A stretch of 64,000 bases of DNA, from NCBI GenBank assembly GCA_032068765.1, contig DAMBHY010000001.1, positions 186,001-250,000 of the forward strand, read 5' to 3'. Shown here piece by piece: positions 44,041-53,348 of the stretch. The position numbers were made by a program, and so were the translations under genes. Under the pieces are notes generated by a model that was given only the letters and a program-made list of their open reading frames with translations, was not told where the DNA came from and did no database searches. Within the stretch, counting starts at the first letter, position 1; each line of letters opens with the position of its first letter. This stretch comes from DAMBHY01 sp032068765 (GTDB lineage Bacteria; Bacteroidota; Bacteroidia; Bacteroidales; Dysgonomonadaceae).

Positions 44041-44070
44041 AATATAAATTCCAATTTTAAATCTTAAAAC

Positions 44071-44907
44071 TTGGATAAAAAGAATCTTTTGACCCGCACA
44101 GTATCCGCCGCGGTGTACGTGGTGATATTGCTGCTCGCTATTTTTGGCGGCACTTATTTCTTCGTACCCATTTTCGGAATAATTCTCGCTTTTGCATTGC
44201 ATGAATTTTACCGGATGGTAGAAAAAAACACGCCTCACACCATTAGTAAAGCTTTCAATATTATTTCGGGTGTAATAATTTTTATCTCTGCTTATTTATA
44301 CATCACTCAGGTTAATTCTTACATTTTCGGAGTGACATCGTTGGGATATCTGCTTATATTATTTGCTTCTGCCATTCTTATTAATCGAAAAGACATATTT
44401 CAAACGACCGTTTACTCCATATTTGGTCAGGTTTATATCACGCTTCCTTTTTGTCTTTTGATGCTTATTGCTTATCAGTTCAACGAAAGCAATACTTATA
44501 ATTACGCATTGATATTGTCCATATTTGTATTTATGTGGATGAATGACACCGCGGCGTATTTGTTTGGTTCTATGTTAGGGAAACATAGATTAATTGAAAG
44601 AATTTCACCCAAAAAGTCGGTCGAAGGATTTATTGCCGGACTCATCTTTGCTATAATTGCCGGATATGTATTCTCTTATTTCTATACTGATTATACCCAA
44701 ATCTTTTGGATGGGATTTGCGCTGGTAGCGGCTCTATTTGGCACATTAGGGGATTTATTCGAATCGCTTATAAAGCGAAATTACGAAGTAAAAGATTCAG
44801 GACATTTAATTCCCGGACATGGCGGAATTTTAGACAGAATAGACAGTCTATTGTTGGCAATACCTGCCGTTTATCTTTACTTGTTGATTGTTCTCAAAGC
44901 ATTTTGA
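44071..44907 (+). CDS. cdsA: Phosphatidate cytidylyltransferase
   Basis: Makes CDP-diacylglycerol from phosphatidate and CTP in the inner membrane. The 278-residue chain has about eight hydrophobic helices and ends with the CDS signature: LFGTLGDLFESLIKRNYEVK then DSGHLIPGHGGILDRIDSLL. No ATG lies near the expected N-terminus; a TTG at 44071 gives LDKKNLLTRTVSAAVYVV, which matches the family's start, so a TTG start is proposed. It ends 2 bp from the convergent ROK gene. Confidence 0.93.
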   Translation: MDKKNLLTRTVSAAVYVVILLLAIFGGTYFFVPIFGIILAFALHEFYRMVEKNTPHTISKAFNIISGVIIFISAYLYITQVNSYIFGVTSLGYLLILFASAILINRKDIFQTTVYSIFGQVYITLPFCLLMLIAYQFNESNTYNYALILSIFVFMWMNDTAAYLFGSMLGKHRLIERISPKKSVEGFIAGLIFAIIAGYVFSYFYTDYTQIFWMGFALVAALFGTLGDLFESLIKRNYEVKDSGHLIPGHGGILDRIDSLLLAIPAVYLYLLIVLKAF

Positions 44908-44909
44908 AG

Positions 44910-46124
44910 TTAAGAATTTATCAATCCGAGCGTTTTACTTCTCGCTAAAAGACATGCCCCGATAACTCCGGCTTTTTCTCCCATTTTGGTTGGCACAATT
45001 AGCGTATCACTACTTACCAGATTGAGAGAATATTTTTTCACACTGCTTCTGAGAGGAAGAAGAAGATAATCCCCGGCTTCCGCCAAAACGCCTCCTACGA
45101 CTACCACCTCCGGATTGAAAATATTGATAAGTCCCGCCAAAGGTTTTCCCAATTTAGCTCCTACTTCTTCTATAAGCTCTATCGCAAGAATATCATCTTT
45201 TAATGCTGCCTGCACGATGTCTGACACCAATAAATCCTCATTCTTTTTAATTTTTTTTTCAAGGATACTTGATTCGCCGGCATTCACTTTTTCTACCAAC
45301 ATTCTATAGATATACGCTCCTGAAACTTCCGTTTCCAGACAGCCCTTCTTGCCACAATGGCACAATACATCATTGTCAAAAACCGGATAATGACCAAATT
45401 CACCGGCGTAGCCGGATTTGCCATAATACAATTCGCCGTTAAGCACCATTCCCAATCCCAATCCCCAAGAAATATTGAGATACAGCAGATTTTTCTTGTT
45501 CTGCCCCACTCCATTCATATATTCTCCATAAGCCATAGCGCGAGAGTCATTGTCTATGCTTACGCGGGTTCGTAATCTTTCTTCAAATATCTCAGTAAGC
45601 GGTTTCTCATTGAAATAAAAGAAGCTGTAACTATAACCGGATGTAGTATTCACACGTCCGGCAATGTTAATGGCAATGTGAATAATTTTGGAACGCTCAA
45701 CAGGCATATGTTCCAGATAGTTTTCTATAATCTGGCAAAGATTTTCAAATTTGTCATGCGTGTTTTCAAAAACAAAAGGCACATACTGCAGATTGTCTAT
45801 CAATTCACCCCTGAAATTTATCAAACCAAGATTGACAGACCTCCGCCGAATATCTACACCCAAAAAGTAAGCCGATTTTTCGTTCAGACCATAGATATTA
45901 GGACGGCGACCGCCTGCGGATTCCTGTTTTCCATAATCTATCACAAAACCTTCTTCTATCAACTCCGCAACCAATTTTGTAATTGTAGGGACACTTACGC
46001 CCATCTCCTTACTTAATTCACTCAAAGAATTTTCACCATTATTGGTATAATAGCACAGTATTTCTTTTTTCAACAGGGCAGTCTTGGAACCTGAATTTAT
46101 TTCGTCTATAAAATGAGCAGGCAT
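44910..46124 (-). CDS. ROK family transcriptional regulator (NagC/NanR-like)
   Basis: A 404-residue protein with an N-terminal winged helix-turn-helix (about residues 15-75; SLSELSKEMGVSVPTITKLV) and a ROK sugar-binding domain. The zinc site CHCGKKGCLE is intact and the Asp of DNDSRAMAYGE is present. The ATP phosphate loop, DxGGT in ROK kinases, reads VDIRRRSVNLG here, so it is likely a regulator and not a kinase. It diverges from the AGE epimerase gene that opens the sialic-acid locus, and ManNAc, GlcNAc or a phosphate ester is a plausible inducer. Confidence 0.9.
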   Translation of the reverse strand: MPAHFIDEINSGSKTALLKKEILCYYTNNGENSLSELSKEMGVSVPTITKLVAELIEEGFVIDYGKQESAGGRRPNIYGLNEKSAYFLGVDIRRRSVNLGLINFRGELIDNLQYVPFVFENTHDKFENLCQIIENYLEHMPVERSKIIHIAINIAGRVNTTSGYSYSFFYFNEKPLTEIFEERLRTRVSIDNDSRAMAYGEYMNGVGQNKKNLLYLNISWGLGLGMVLNGELYYGKSGYAGEFGHYPVFDNDVLCHCGKKGCLETEVSGAYIYRMLVEKVNAGESSILEKKIKKNEDLLVSDIVQAALKDDILAIELIEEVGAKLGKPLAGLINIFNPEVVVVGGVLAEAGDYLLLPLRSSVKKYSLNLVSSDTLIVPTKMGEKAGVIGACLLARSKTLGLINS

Positions 46125-46220
46125 GATGCTTTAATTTTATTGCAAAAATATAAAATAAAAAGCAAATAAATAAATTGCGAAATTATTTGAAATATCTTTA
46201 AAAATATTTTTATTAAGAAT

Positions 46221-46251
46221 TTGTTAATACTAAATTTATTTATTTTCTTTG
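46221..46251 (+). promoter_or_regulatory. Probable promoter of the sialic-acid operon
   Basis: TTG (46221-46223), a 20-bp spacer and TTTCTTTG (46244-46251), one mismatch from TAnnTTTG. It lies 23 bp before the epimerase ATG and in the shared intergenic region with the ROK regulator gene. Confidence 0.45.
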
Positions 46252-46274
46252 CACCATTAATAAGATATTTAACG

Positions 46275-47444
46275 ATGGATTGCATTCAATTAACAAAATT
46301 ATATAAAGAAGAGTTATTAGAAAACGTACTTCCATTTTGGATACAAAAATCTCAAGATGAGGAGCATGGAGGATATTTCACCTGCCTCGACAGGAAGGGT
46401 AATGTTTTTGACACCGACAAATTTATATGGCTGCAAGGGCGAGAAGTATGGCTTTTCTCTATGCTATATAATAATGTGGCAAAACGCGAAGAATGGTTAA
46501 AATGCGCAACTCAAGGAGGTGAATTTCTTAAGAAATTCGGACATGACGGCAATCTTAACTGGTATTTTTCGTTAGATCGCCAAGGAAATCCTCTTGTAGA
46601 GCCATATAATATTTTTTCCTACACTTTTGCCACAATGGCTTTTAGTCAGTTGAGCAAAGCTACAGGAAATGAGGAATACGCCGAAATTGCCAAAAAAACT
46701 TTTGATATAATTCTTTCAAAACGTGATAATCCAAAAGGGAAATGGGACAAATCTCATAAGGGAACACGCAGTTTGAAATCCTTTTCATTGCCGATGATTC
46801 TGTGTAATCTAGCATTAGAAATCGAACATCTTCTGGAACCTGCTTTTCTGCAAAAAACCATTGATGAATGTCTTCATGAAGTATTCGATGTATTTTACAG
46901 AGTTGAATTAGGCGGAATCATTGTAGAATCGGTAAATGCGGACGGCAGTCTTTCCGATACTTTTGAAGGACGAAAAATCAATCCGGGTCATGCCATTGAG
47001 GCTATGTGGTTTATTATGGATTTGGGAGTAAGACTACATCGCCCCGAACTGATAGATAAAGCTGTCGAAACTACTTTGAAAATGGTCAATTATGGTTGGG
47101 ACAAAGAGCATGGAGGCATCTATTATTTCATGGACAGATTGGGATATCCCACTCAAGAATTGGAATGGGACCAGAAACTTTGGTGGGTACACATCGAAAC
47201 TCTTATCTCCTTAATAAAAGGATACAGTCTGACAAAAAATGAAGAATGCAAAAAATGGTTCGATATAGTTCACGATTATACCTGGAGCCACTTCAAAGAC
47301 CCCGAATACCCGGAATGGTGGGGCTACCTCAACCGCCAAGGCGAAGTGCTCCTAGACTTGAAAGGTGGAAAATGGAAAGGCTGTTTCCATGTGCCCCGTG
47401 GTTTATACCAAGTATGGCAGACATTGGAAAATATAATGAGATGA
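46275..47444 (+). CDS. nanE: AGE-family N-acylglucosamine 2-epimerase (ManNAc to GlcNAc)
   Basis: A 389-residue (alpha/alpha)6-barrel epimerase. The typical blocks are EEHGGYFTCLDRKGNVF, KFIWLQGREVWLFSMLYN, NPGHAIEAMWF with a catalytic His, and WDKEHGGIYYFMDRLG. In Bacteroides fragilis an enzyme of this type converts ManNAc released by the lyase to GlcNAc. The start is at 46275; the upstream hydrophobic codons overlap the promoter. It is the first gene of the plus-strand operon, 54 bp before susC. Confidence 0.88.
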   Translation: MDCIQLTKLYKEELLENVLPFWIQKSQDEEHGGYFTCLDRKGNVFDTDKFIWLQGREVWLFSMLYNNVAKREEWLKCATQGGEFLKKFGHDGNLNWYFSLDRQGNPLVEPYNIFSYTFATMAFSQLSKATGNEEYAEIAKKTFDIILSKRDNPKGKWDKSHKGTRSLKSFSLPMILCNLALEIEHLLEPAFLQKTIDECLHEVFDVFYRVELGGIIVESVNADGSLSDTFEGRKINPGHAIEAMWFIMDLGVRLHRPELIDKAVETTLKMVNYGWDKEHGGIYYFMDRLGYPTQELEWDQKLWWVHIETLISLIKGYSLTKNEECKKWFDIVHDYTWSHFKDPEYPEWWGYLNRQGEVLLDLKGGKWKGCFHVPRGLYQVWQTLENIMR

Positions 47445-47498
47445 TAATGTTTAAAATAATTATATAAATACTATTACAAATTAATAAAAAGAGAGATT

Positions 47499-50400
47499 AT
47501 GAAGAATGTAAAAAAAAATAACTCATTTGCTAAGTGGATTTTATTCATGACGCTTTTGGTTTTTACAACCACCTCAATATTTGCTCAAAATATTACTGTC
47601 AAAGGGACAGTGGTGGATGAAACAGGACAGCCTGCAATAGGCGTATCGGTGCAGATAAAGGGAACAACACAAGGTGCAGCCACAGACGTTAATGGAGAAT
47701 TTACTCTTAACACTCAAAAAAATGCCACTTTGATTTTCTCTTACTTAGGGTACAAAACACAAGAGATTGCAGCAACTCCAAACATGCGAATAAAATTATC
47801 ACCAAGCACAGAATTATTGGACGAGGTAGTAGTTACTGGATATGGAGGTTCTCAATCAAGAGCTAAAGCTACTAACTCAATTGCAAAGGTTGATAATAAG
47901 AAGCTAGATGTAGGTGTATTTTCAAATCCTGCACAAGCGTTATCAGGAGCAGTCTCTGGGTTGCGCGTAATTCAAAACTCTGGGAATCCGGGATCGGCAC
48001 CAAGAATTATACTTCGTGGAGGAACAAACCTTGATGGTTCGGGTTCGCCATTAGTAATAGTAGATGGACAAATGAGAGGAGGTCTAAACGATATCAACCC
48101 TGAAGATATTGAAGACATGCAAGTAATGAAAGATGCCGGAGCAACAGCTATTTATGGTGCACGTGCTAATAATGGTGTTATCTTGATTACTACAAAAAAA
48201 GGAAAGAATGGTAGTTCCGAAATAAATTTTAAAACTAAATTAGGTATAAACTATTTAAATAATCCTTATCAATTTATTAATGCTGAAGAATATTTGTATT
48301 GGATGCGTAATGCTTATGTAAAATCTGCAACAGTTTGGCAGAAAAGCGATGGTACAAACGTAGGATATTCAAATCTATCAGGATTAACAGGACCTCAACC
48401 TTACGGAACAGGAAACCTATATTTTGACAATGATGGGGTAACTCCATTAAATTTTTCTACAAAATCTATTTGGAGTACCATGTACTTGACAGACCAAAAT
48501 AAGTTCTTACTAAATAATGGATGGCAACAAATGAGAGATCCTATCTATGATTTCATGAAAAAAAATTATCCAAACGATGCTACAATTGGTGAATATTTGA
48601 TTTTTAAAAATACGAATCCTGCGGATTTTAACTTCAAAAACCCATCTTATACACAAGATTACAATTTAAATTTTTCGGGAGGAAATGACAAAGGACATTA
48701 TTATGCAGGCATGGGATACAATCATTCACAAGGATTACCTATCTCATCTTATTACAAGCGCTATTCATTCTTATTGAACGGAGATTACAAAATAAAACCG
48801 TGGTTGACTTCTATTTCCAACTTTAGTTTTACAAGAGCTAATTGGCAGTCAATGCCCGGTTCTCAAACTTCAGAAGCCAACTATTTTAGCCGAGTTATTT
48901 CACTGCCTCCTACTGTAAGATTTACAAATGAAGATGGCACACCGCGTTTAGGGAATAATGCGAGTGATGGTAATCAAAGTTTTCAGCCGGGAAAATGGTC
49001 TGTTTTCAATCAAACCGACAAATTCACAATGAATCAGTCTTTAAAAATTGACTTCTTAAGAAATCTTTATTTGAAACTTTCGGGAAATGTGTTTTATAAT
49101 GAAGGTTTTTTTGAATCATTTACAAAAGATTTCTTAAATACACCTACTAGTTGGAATCGAGACAGAAATTCGGGTGCAAGCTTTGACAGAACATTAGATC
49201 AAACCTATAATGCCGTTCTTAACTATGACAAGCAGTGGAATGACCATTACTTTACAGTAATGGCTGGAACTGAGTTCTACGATTCATACAGTTACGGACT
49301 CTCAGCAAGTGGTTCGGGAGCAGTAACAGACGATTTCGCAGATCTTTCGCTCACAACAAAAGAAAAAGATAAACGTTATATTGATTCTTATCATGTAAGA
49401 CAAAGAATCCTTTCTTTCTTCGGAAGAGCAAACTATGACTATATGAGCAAATATATGTTATCACTTGTGCTTCGCAGAGATGGATATTCTAGATTGATTG
49501 ACAATCGTTGGGGTACTTTCCCTGGTGTTTCTGCCGGATGGGTTTTCTCTAAAGAAGATTTTATGAAAAATCAAAATATTATATCTTTTGCAAAATTGCG
49601 TTCCAGCTACGGATTAAATGGTAATGTATCAGGTATCGGACCTTATGAATTGCAAGGAAGTTATGTAGGTTCTACTAAATATAATGGAGAATCCACTTTC
49701 GTTTTAGGTTCAGTTCCAAATCCTTCATTAAGATGGGAAAAGACACGCACTTTTGAAGTAGGTTTGGATTTGAGCTATCTTGAAAACAAATATTATAGCA
49801 ATATCACATTTTATGACAGATTGACATCCGATAAATTTGCTACTTATAGCTTCCCTATTTCTTCTGGTATAAGCGGTATAAGAACAAACAACGGACAATT
49901 TAGAAACACAGGGGTAGAATTGGAATTAGGAGCCAAACCTATACAAACTAAAGATTGGAATTTTAGCATGGATATGAAATTATCCTATAACAAAAATAAG
50001 ATTGTAAAACTTCCAGATAACGGATTGTTATATAACAGACAAGGAGGCGCACAAATATATACCGGAAACGGCAACGAGTTAATATGGATAGGGGGTTATC
50101 AAGAAGGTCAAGAACCAGGCATTCTTTACGGATTCCAAGCTGATGGAATATACAAGGATGCGAGTGAAATTCCCGCAAATATGAAGGTTATGCCTTACTC
50201 GTTCCAAGGAGGTACTACTCGTACACTTTACGGTAAAGATAATTGGGCCGCAATGACAGAAGCTCAAAAGATTGCTAGCAAAGGTTTCCCTATCATGCCT
50301 GGAGATGTAAAATGGAAAGACGTTAATGGTGATAATGTAATAGATGATTATGATCAAGTAAAGATTGGCAATACTACTCCACATTGGATGGGGGGATTCA

Positions 50401-50864
50401 ATACTAACTTAAGCTACAAAAACCTTTCGTTATACATGGGACTTGACTTTGCTTTAGATTTCTGGGTTATGGATTATCGTTTACCATGGATCATGGGAAA
50501 CATGCAAGGAACTTATGCTCCAAGTAAAGAAGTAAAAGAAACCTGGACGCCCGAAAATCCATCCGCAAAATACCCTAACTATATGTGGGCTGACCAATTA
50601 GGAAAAGGAAACTATAGAAACTCTACACTTTTTGCTTATAAAGGAGATTATTTATCATTTAGACAAATCTCTTTAACATACTCATTTCCACAAGCTTGGA
50701 TAAACAGAGCTAAAATTCAGAGATTGGATTTATCCGTTACAGGACAAAATTTAGGTTATCTAACAGCTGCAAAAAAAATGACAAATCCTGAAGAAGGAGG
50801 AATTGTTGATGCAGGATACGGATTACCTCGTACTTTGAGTTTCGGATTAAACGTAACTTTCTAA
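47499..50864 (+). CDS. SusC/RagA-type TonB-linked outer-membrane transporter
   Basis: A 1121-residue receptor. Signal peptide ending TTTSIFAQ, then a carboxypeptidase-like domain (ITVKGTVVDETGQPAIGVSV to about residue 105), a TonB box LDEVVVTGYG, a plug with VIQNSGNPGSAPRIILRGG and AGATAIYGARANNGVILITT, and the barrel, ending TLSFGLNVTF. By position it corresponds to NanO of Tannerella/Bacteroides sialic-acid loci, importing sialic acid or sialo-glycans with its SusD partner. Confidence 0.92.
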   Translation: MKNVKKNNSFAKWILFMTLLVFTTTSIFAQNITVKGTVVDETGQPAIGVSVQIKGTTQGAATDVNGEFTLNTQKNATLIFSYLGYKTQEIAATPNMRIKLSPSTELLDEVVVTGYGGSQSRAKATNSIAKVDNKKLDVGVFSNPAQALSGAVSGLRVIQNSGNPGSAPRIILRGGTNLDGSGSPLVIVDGQMRGGLNDINPEDIEDMQVMKDAGATAIYGARANNGVILITTKKGKNGSSEINFKTKLGINYLNNPYQFINAEEYLYWMRNAYVKSATVWQKSDGTNVGYSNLSGLTGPQPYGTGNLYFDNDGVTPLNFSTKSIWSTMYLTDQNKFLLNNGWQQMRDPIYDFMKKNYPNDATIGEYLIFKNTNPADFNFKNPSYTQDYNLNFSGGNDKGHYYAGMGYNHSQGLPISSYYKRYSFLLNGDYKIKPWLTSISNFSFTRANWQSMPGSQTSEANYFSRVISLPPTVRFTNEDGTPRLGNNASDGNQSFQPGKWSVFNQTDKFTMNQSLKIDFLRNLYLKLSGNVFYNEGFFESFTKDFLNTPTSWNRDRNSGASFDRTLDQTYNAVLNYDKQWNDHYFTVMAGTEFYDSYSYGLSASGSGAVTDDFADLSLTTKEKDKRYIDSYHVRQRILSFFGRANYDYMSKYMLSLVLRRDGYSRLIDNRWGTFPGVSAGWVFSKEDFMKNQNIISFAKLRSSYGLNGNVSGIGPYELQGSYVGSTKYNGESTFVLGSVPNPSLRWEKTRTFEVGLDLSYLENKYYSNITFYDRLTSDKFATYSFPISSGISGIRTNNGQFRNTGVELELGAKPIQTKDWNFSMDMKLSYNKNKIVKLPDNGLLYNRQGGAQIYTGNGNELIWIGGYQEGQEPGILYGFQADGIYKDASEIPANMKVMPYSFQGGTTRTLYGKDNWAAMTEAQKIASKGFPIMPGDVKWKDVNGDNVIDDYDQVKIGNTTPHWMGGFNTNLSYKNLSLYMGLDFALDFWVMDYRLPWIMGNMQGTYAPSKEVKETWTPENPSAKYPNYMWADQLGKGNYRNSTLFAYKGDYLSFRQISLTYSFPQAWINRAKIQRLDLSVTGQNLGYLTAAKKMTNPEEGGIVDAGYGLPRTLSFGLNVTF

Positions 50865-50888
50865 ACTTTAAAATATAATTTATTAAAT

Positions 50889-52490
50889 ATGAAAACTATT
50901 TATATCAAAATAACTAACGCAGCTTTATTAGTATTTGCAATACTGATAACTGCTTGTAATAGTCTGGATTTGAATCCAATTGATTCTTATGGAAATAAAA
51001 ATTATTGGAAAACTGTTCCACAAGTACAAGCCTATTTAAACGGTATACATAATGATTTAAGAGGGACAAATTTCAATCGTGTTTTTCTTATGGGAGAAGC
51101 ACGAGGCGGATTGCAGGTTACAGGAACAAGTTCACAAGGTGTTTCAACCTATAATGATGTAATTAAAAGTAATACATTGAGCGGAGACAATCCTGGACTA
51201 ACTCGTTGGGGAGGCGGAGAAAGTCTTTATGGCAACATCTTCGACTGCAATCTTTTAATTCAAAACGTAGAAAATACCGATATTCAAAAAAATAATAAAG
51301 TTGAAGTTGATTACATTCTTGCCCAAACTTATGGAATTAGAGCATTATATTATTTTACACTCTACCGTGCTTATGGTGGTGTACCTTTAATAGACAAGGT
51401 AAAAATTTTAGATGGTCAAGTAAAAGCTGACGAACTATATACAGGACGTTCTACTCCAAAAGAAGTGATGGATTTTATTAAATCTGACTTAAATAAATCA
51501 TTGGAATATTTTACCTCATCAGGAAAAGATTGGACAAACAATGTAATGTGGTCAAAAGCGGCAACTCAAATGCTTGCAGCAGAGGTTTATCTTTGGTCAG
51601 CAAAAGTTTCTTTGGGCAATCAAACACCTAATCCAAGTGACTTAGGTAAAGCTGAAGGATACTTAAACGATGTGAAAAACAACAGTCGCTTTGCATTAGA
51701 GAAAGATTTTCCAAACATGTTTAGTGCTTCAAATGAAAATAATAAAGAATTTATTTTCGCTATCAATTTTGCAGATGGTGAATCAACAAGTAGCGTTAGC
51801 CAATTCTTGTATGCTGATGCCAGCATAAGTCAGTTTCGTGATAAAAACAAGGTAGTTTTGAGTGATCCTCTAAATTTAAAAAGTACTGCAATTCAGAGAT
51901 ATGAATATACCCTTGAATTTTGGAAAAGCTTTGATGATAGAGATACACGAAAAGCTGCCACTTTCTATGAATATTATGATGCAACAGGACAAGTGAAGGG
52001 AACTGTTATGAAAAAATTCTTAGGTTCCATAAACGCAACAGGCGCACGTGTGTATGATTGCAATGAACCTATCTATAGATATGCAGATGTATTGCTTATG
52101 TTAGCTGAGGTGGAGAATATGAAGGGAGGGAATCCAGCTCAATATATAAACGAAGTTCGTAAAAGAGCATATGGTAAAAATTGGAAAGCTACAGATGAAT
52201 ACATTAATTCTGATTTCAAAACCAATGAATATGCTATTCTTAAAGAAAGAGATAAAGAATTTGTATATGAAGGCAAAAGATGGTATGATGTTATTAGATT
52301 AAAAGATGGAATAAACGGTCAACCACTTGCATTTGATACAGCATCTGCTTATGCCACCACTTCAGTACTTTCACCTAACGAAAAATACAAGCTGTTATGG
52401 CCAGTTGACAAAGGAACACTTGGAGCAGATCCATTATTAAAACAAACTCCTGGATATAAGGTAGGAGACCAAGTTGAAGAAGTTTGGTAG
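50889..52490 (+). CDS. SusD/RagB-type surface glycan-binding lipoprotein
   Basis: A 533-residue lipoprotein. The signal ends LLVFAILITACNSLDLNPID, giving the lipidated Cys. The TPR-rich SusD fold shows YGIRALYYFTLYRAYGGVPLI near residue 155 and the C-terminal block ERDKEFVYEGKRWYDVIRLK. It caps the upstream SusC. In homologous loci NanU binds sialic acid directly, and I infer the same here. A perfect 17-bp hairpin follows. Confidence 0.92.
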   Translation: MKTIYIKITNAALLVFAILITACNSLDLNPIDSYGNKNYWKTVPQVQAYLNGIHNDLRGTNFNRVFLMGEARGGLQVTGTSSQGVSTYNDVIKSNTLSGDNPGLTRWGGGESLYGNIFDCNLLIQNVENTDIQKNNKVEVDYILAQTYGIRALYYFTLYRAYGGVPLIDKVKILDGQVKADELYTGRSTPKEVMDFIKSDLNKSLEYFTSSGKDWTNNVMWSKAATQMLAAEVYLWSAKVSLGNQTPNPSDLGKAEGYLNDVKNNSRFALEKDFPNMFSASNENNKEFIFAINFADGESTSSVSQFLYADASISQFRDKNKVVLSDPLNLKSTAIQRYEYTLEFWKSFDDRDTRKAATFYEYYDATGQVKGTVMKKFLGSINATGARVYDCNEPIYRYADVLLMLAEVENMKGGNPAQYINEVRKRAYGKNWKATDEYINSDFKTNEYAILKERDKEFVYEGKRWYDVIRLKDGINGQPLAFDTASAYATTSVLSPNEKYKLLWPVDKGTLGADPLLKQTPGYKVGDQVEEVW

Positions 52491-52502
52491 AGAAACTGTT
52501 TT

Positions 52503-52541
52503 TATAAATATTAGCAGGATCTTTTCCTGCTAATATTTATA
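52503..52541 (+). terminator. Long perfect hairpin after susD
   Basis: The 17-base arm TATAAATATTAGCAGGA pairs exactly with its complement around a 5-base loop. No T-run follows, so it may act as a partial terminator or mRNA stabiliser between susCD and the downstream enzyme genes. Confidence 0.65.
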
Positions 52542-52676
52542 AACTGAAAAATGAAGCCTCGGTTTTTGTAATAGATTTTACATTCTATATATTTTTATTC
52601 TCGATGTATAGAATAAGATATAATTACCGCAGGCTTTCATTTATTTTATTATTAGATATAAAAATTTATAGAAGCA

Positions 52677-53348
52677 ATGATTTCAAAAAAATCTTTACTA
52701 TTATTTACTCTCATTTTACATGGGTTTACATTGTTGGGACAAAACAAATACAGCACATATTATTACCAACGTGCATCTTTGTTCGAAAAGCTTCCAATTT
52801 GCAAACAAGATATCGTGTTTGTGGGCAATAGCATAACTGATGGTGGAGAGTGGAGTGAACTTTTCAACAGCAAACATATAAAAAACAGAGGAATCAGCGG
52901 TGATATTTGCGATGGAGTTTACGACCGTTTAGACAATATTTTAAGTGGAAAACCTTCAAAAATATTCTTATTAATAGGAATTAATGATATCGCAAGAGGG
53001 GGAAATTCTGATTCAATAGTGATAAAAACTGCAAAAATCCTCGATAAAATTGCTCTTGAATCTCCAAAAACAAAAATATATCTTCAAAGTATACTTCCGG
53101 TGAACGACTCTTTCGGATTGTTTAAAGGACACACGTCTCGATGGAGCGAGATAAAACCACTTAACGAAAAACTTAAATTATTGTCATTCGAGAAAGCAAT
53201 TACTTTCATTGACTTATATTCATTTTTTGTTTTAGAAGGAACTGAAAAATTAAACCCTAAATATACCAATGACGGACTACACTTGTTAGGTGAAGGATAT
53301 ATAAGATGGTCAGAGATTTTGAAACCATACATAAATAGAAAAAAATGA
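52677..53348 (+). CDS. SGNH/GDSL-family esterase
   Basis: A 223-residue exported hydrolase. The signal peptide is MISKKSLLLFTLILHGFTLLG. Block I with the nucleophile Ser is DIVFVGNSITDGGEW, block III is LLIGINDIARGG and block V with the Asp/His pair is NDGLHLLGEGYIRW. In this context an acetylesterase that removes O-acetyl groups from sialic acids or linked sugars is likely. Its stop overlaps the following broken gene in an ATGA. Confidence 0.88.
   Translation: MISKKSLLLFTLILHGFTLLGQNKYSTYYYQRASLFEKLPICKQDIVFVGNSITDGGEWSELFNSKHIKNRGISGDICDGVYDRLDNILSGKPSKIFLLIGINDIARGGNSDSIVIKTAKILDKIALESPKTKIYLQSILPVNDSFGLFKGHTSRWSEIKPLNEKLKLLSFEKAITFIDLYSFFVLEGTEKLNPKYTNDGLHLLGEGYIRWSEILKPYINRKK

Noticed and set aside
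44910..46124. RokA-type GlcNAc kinase
   Set aside because: The N-terminal winged helix and the lost DxGGT phosphate loop indicate a regulator.
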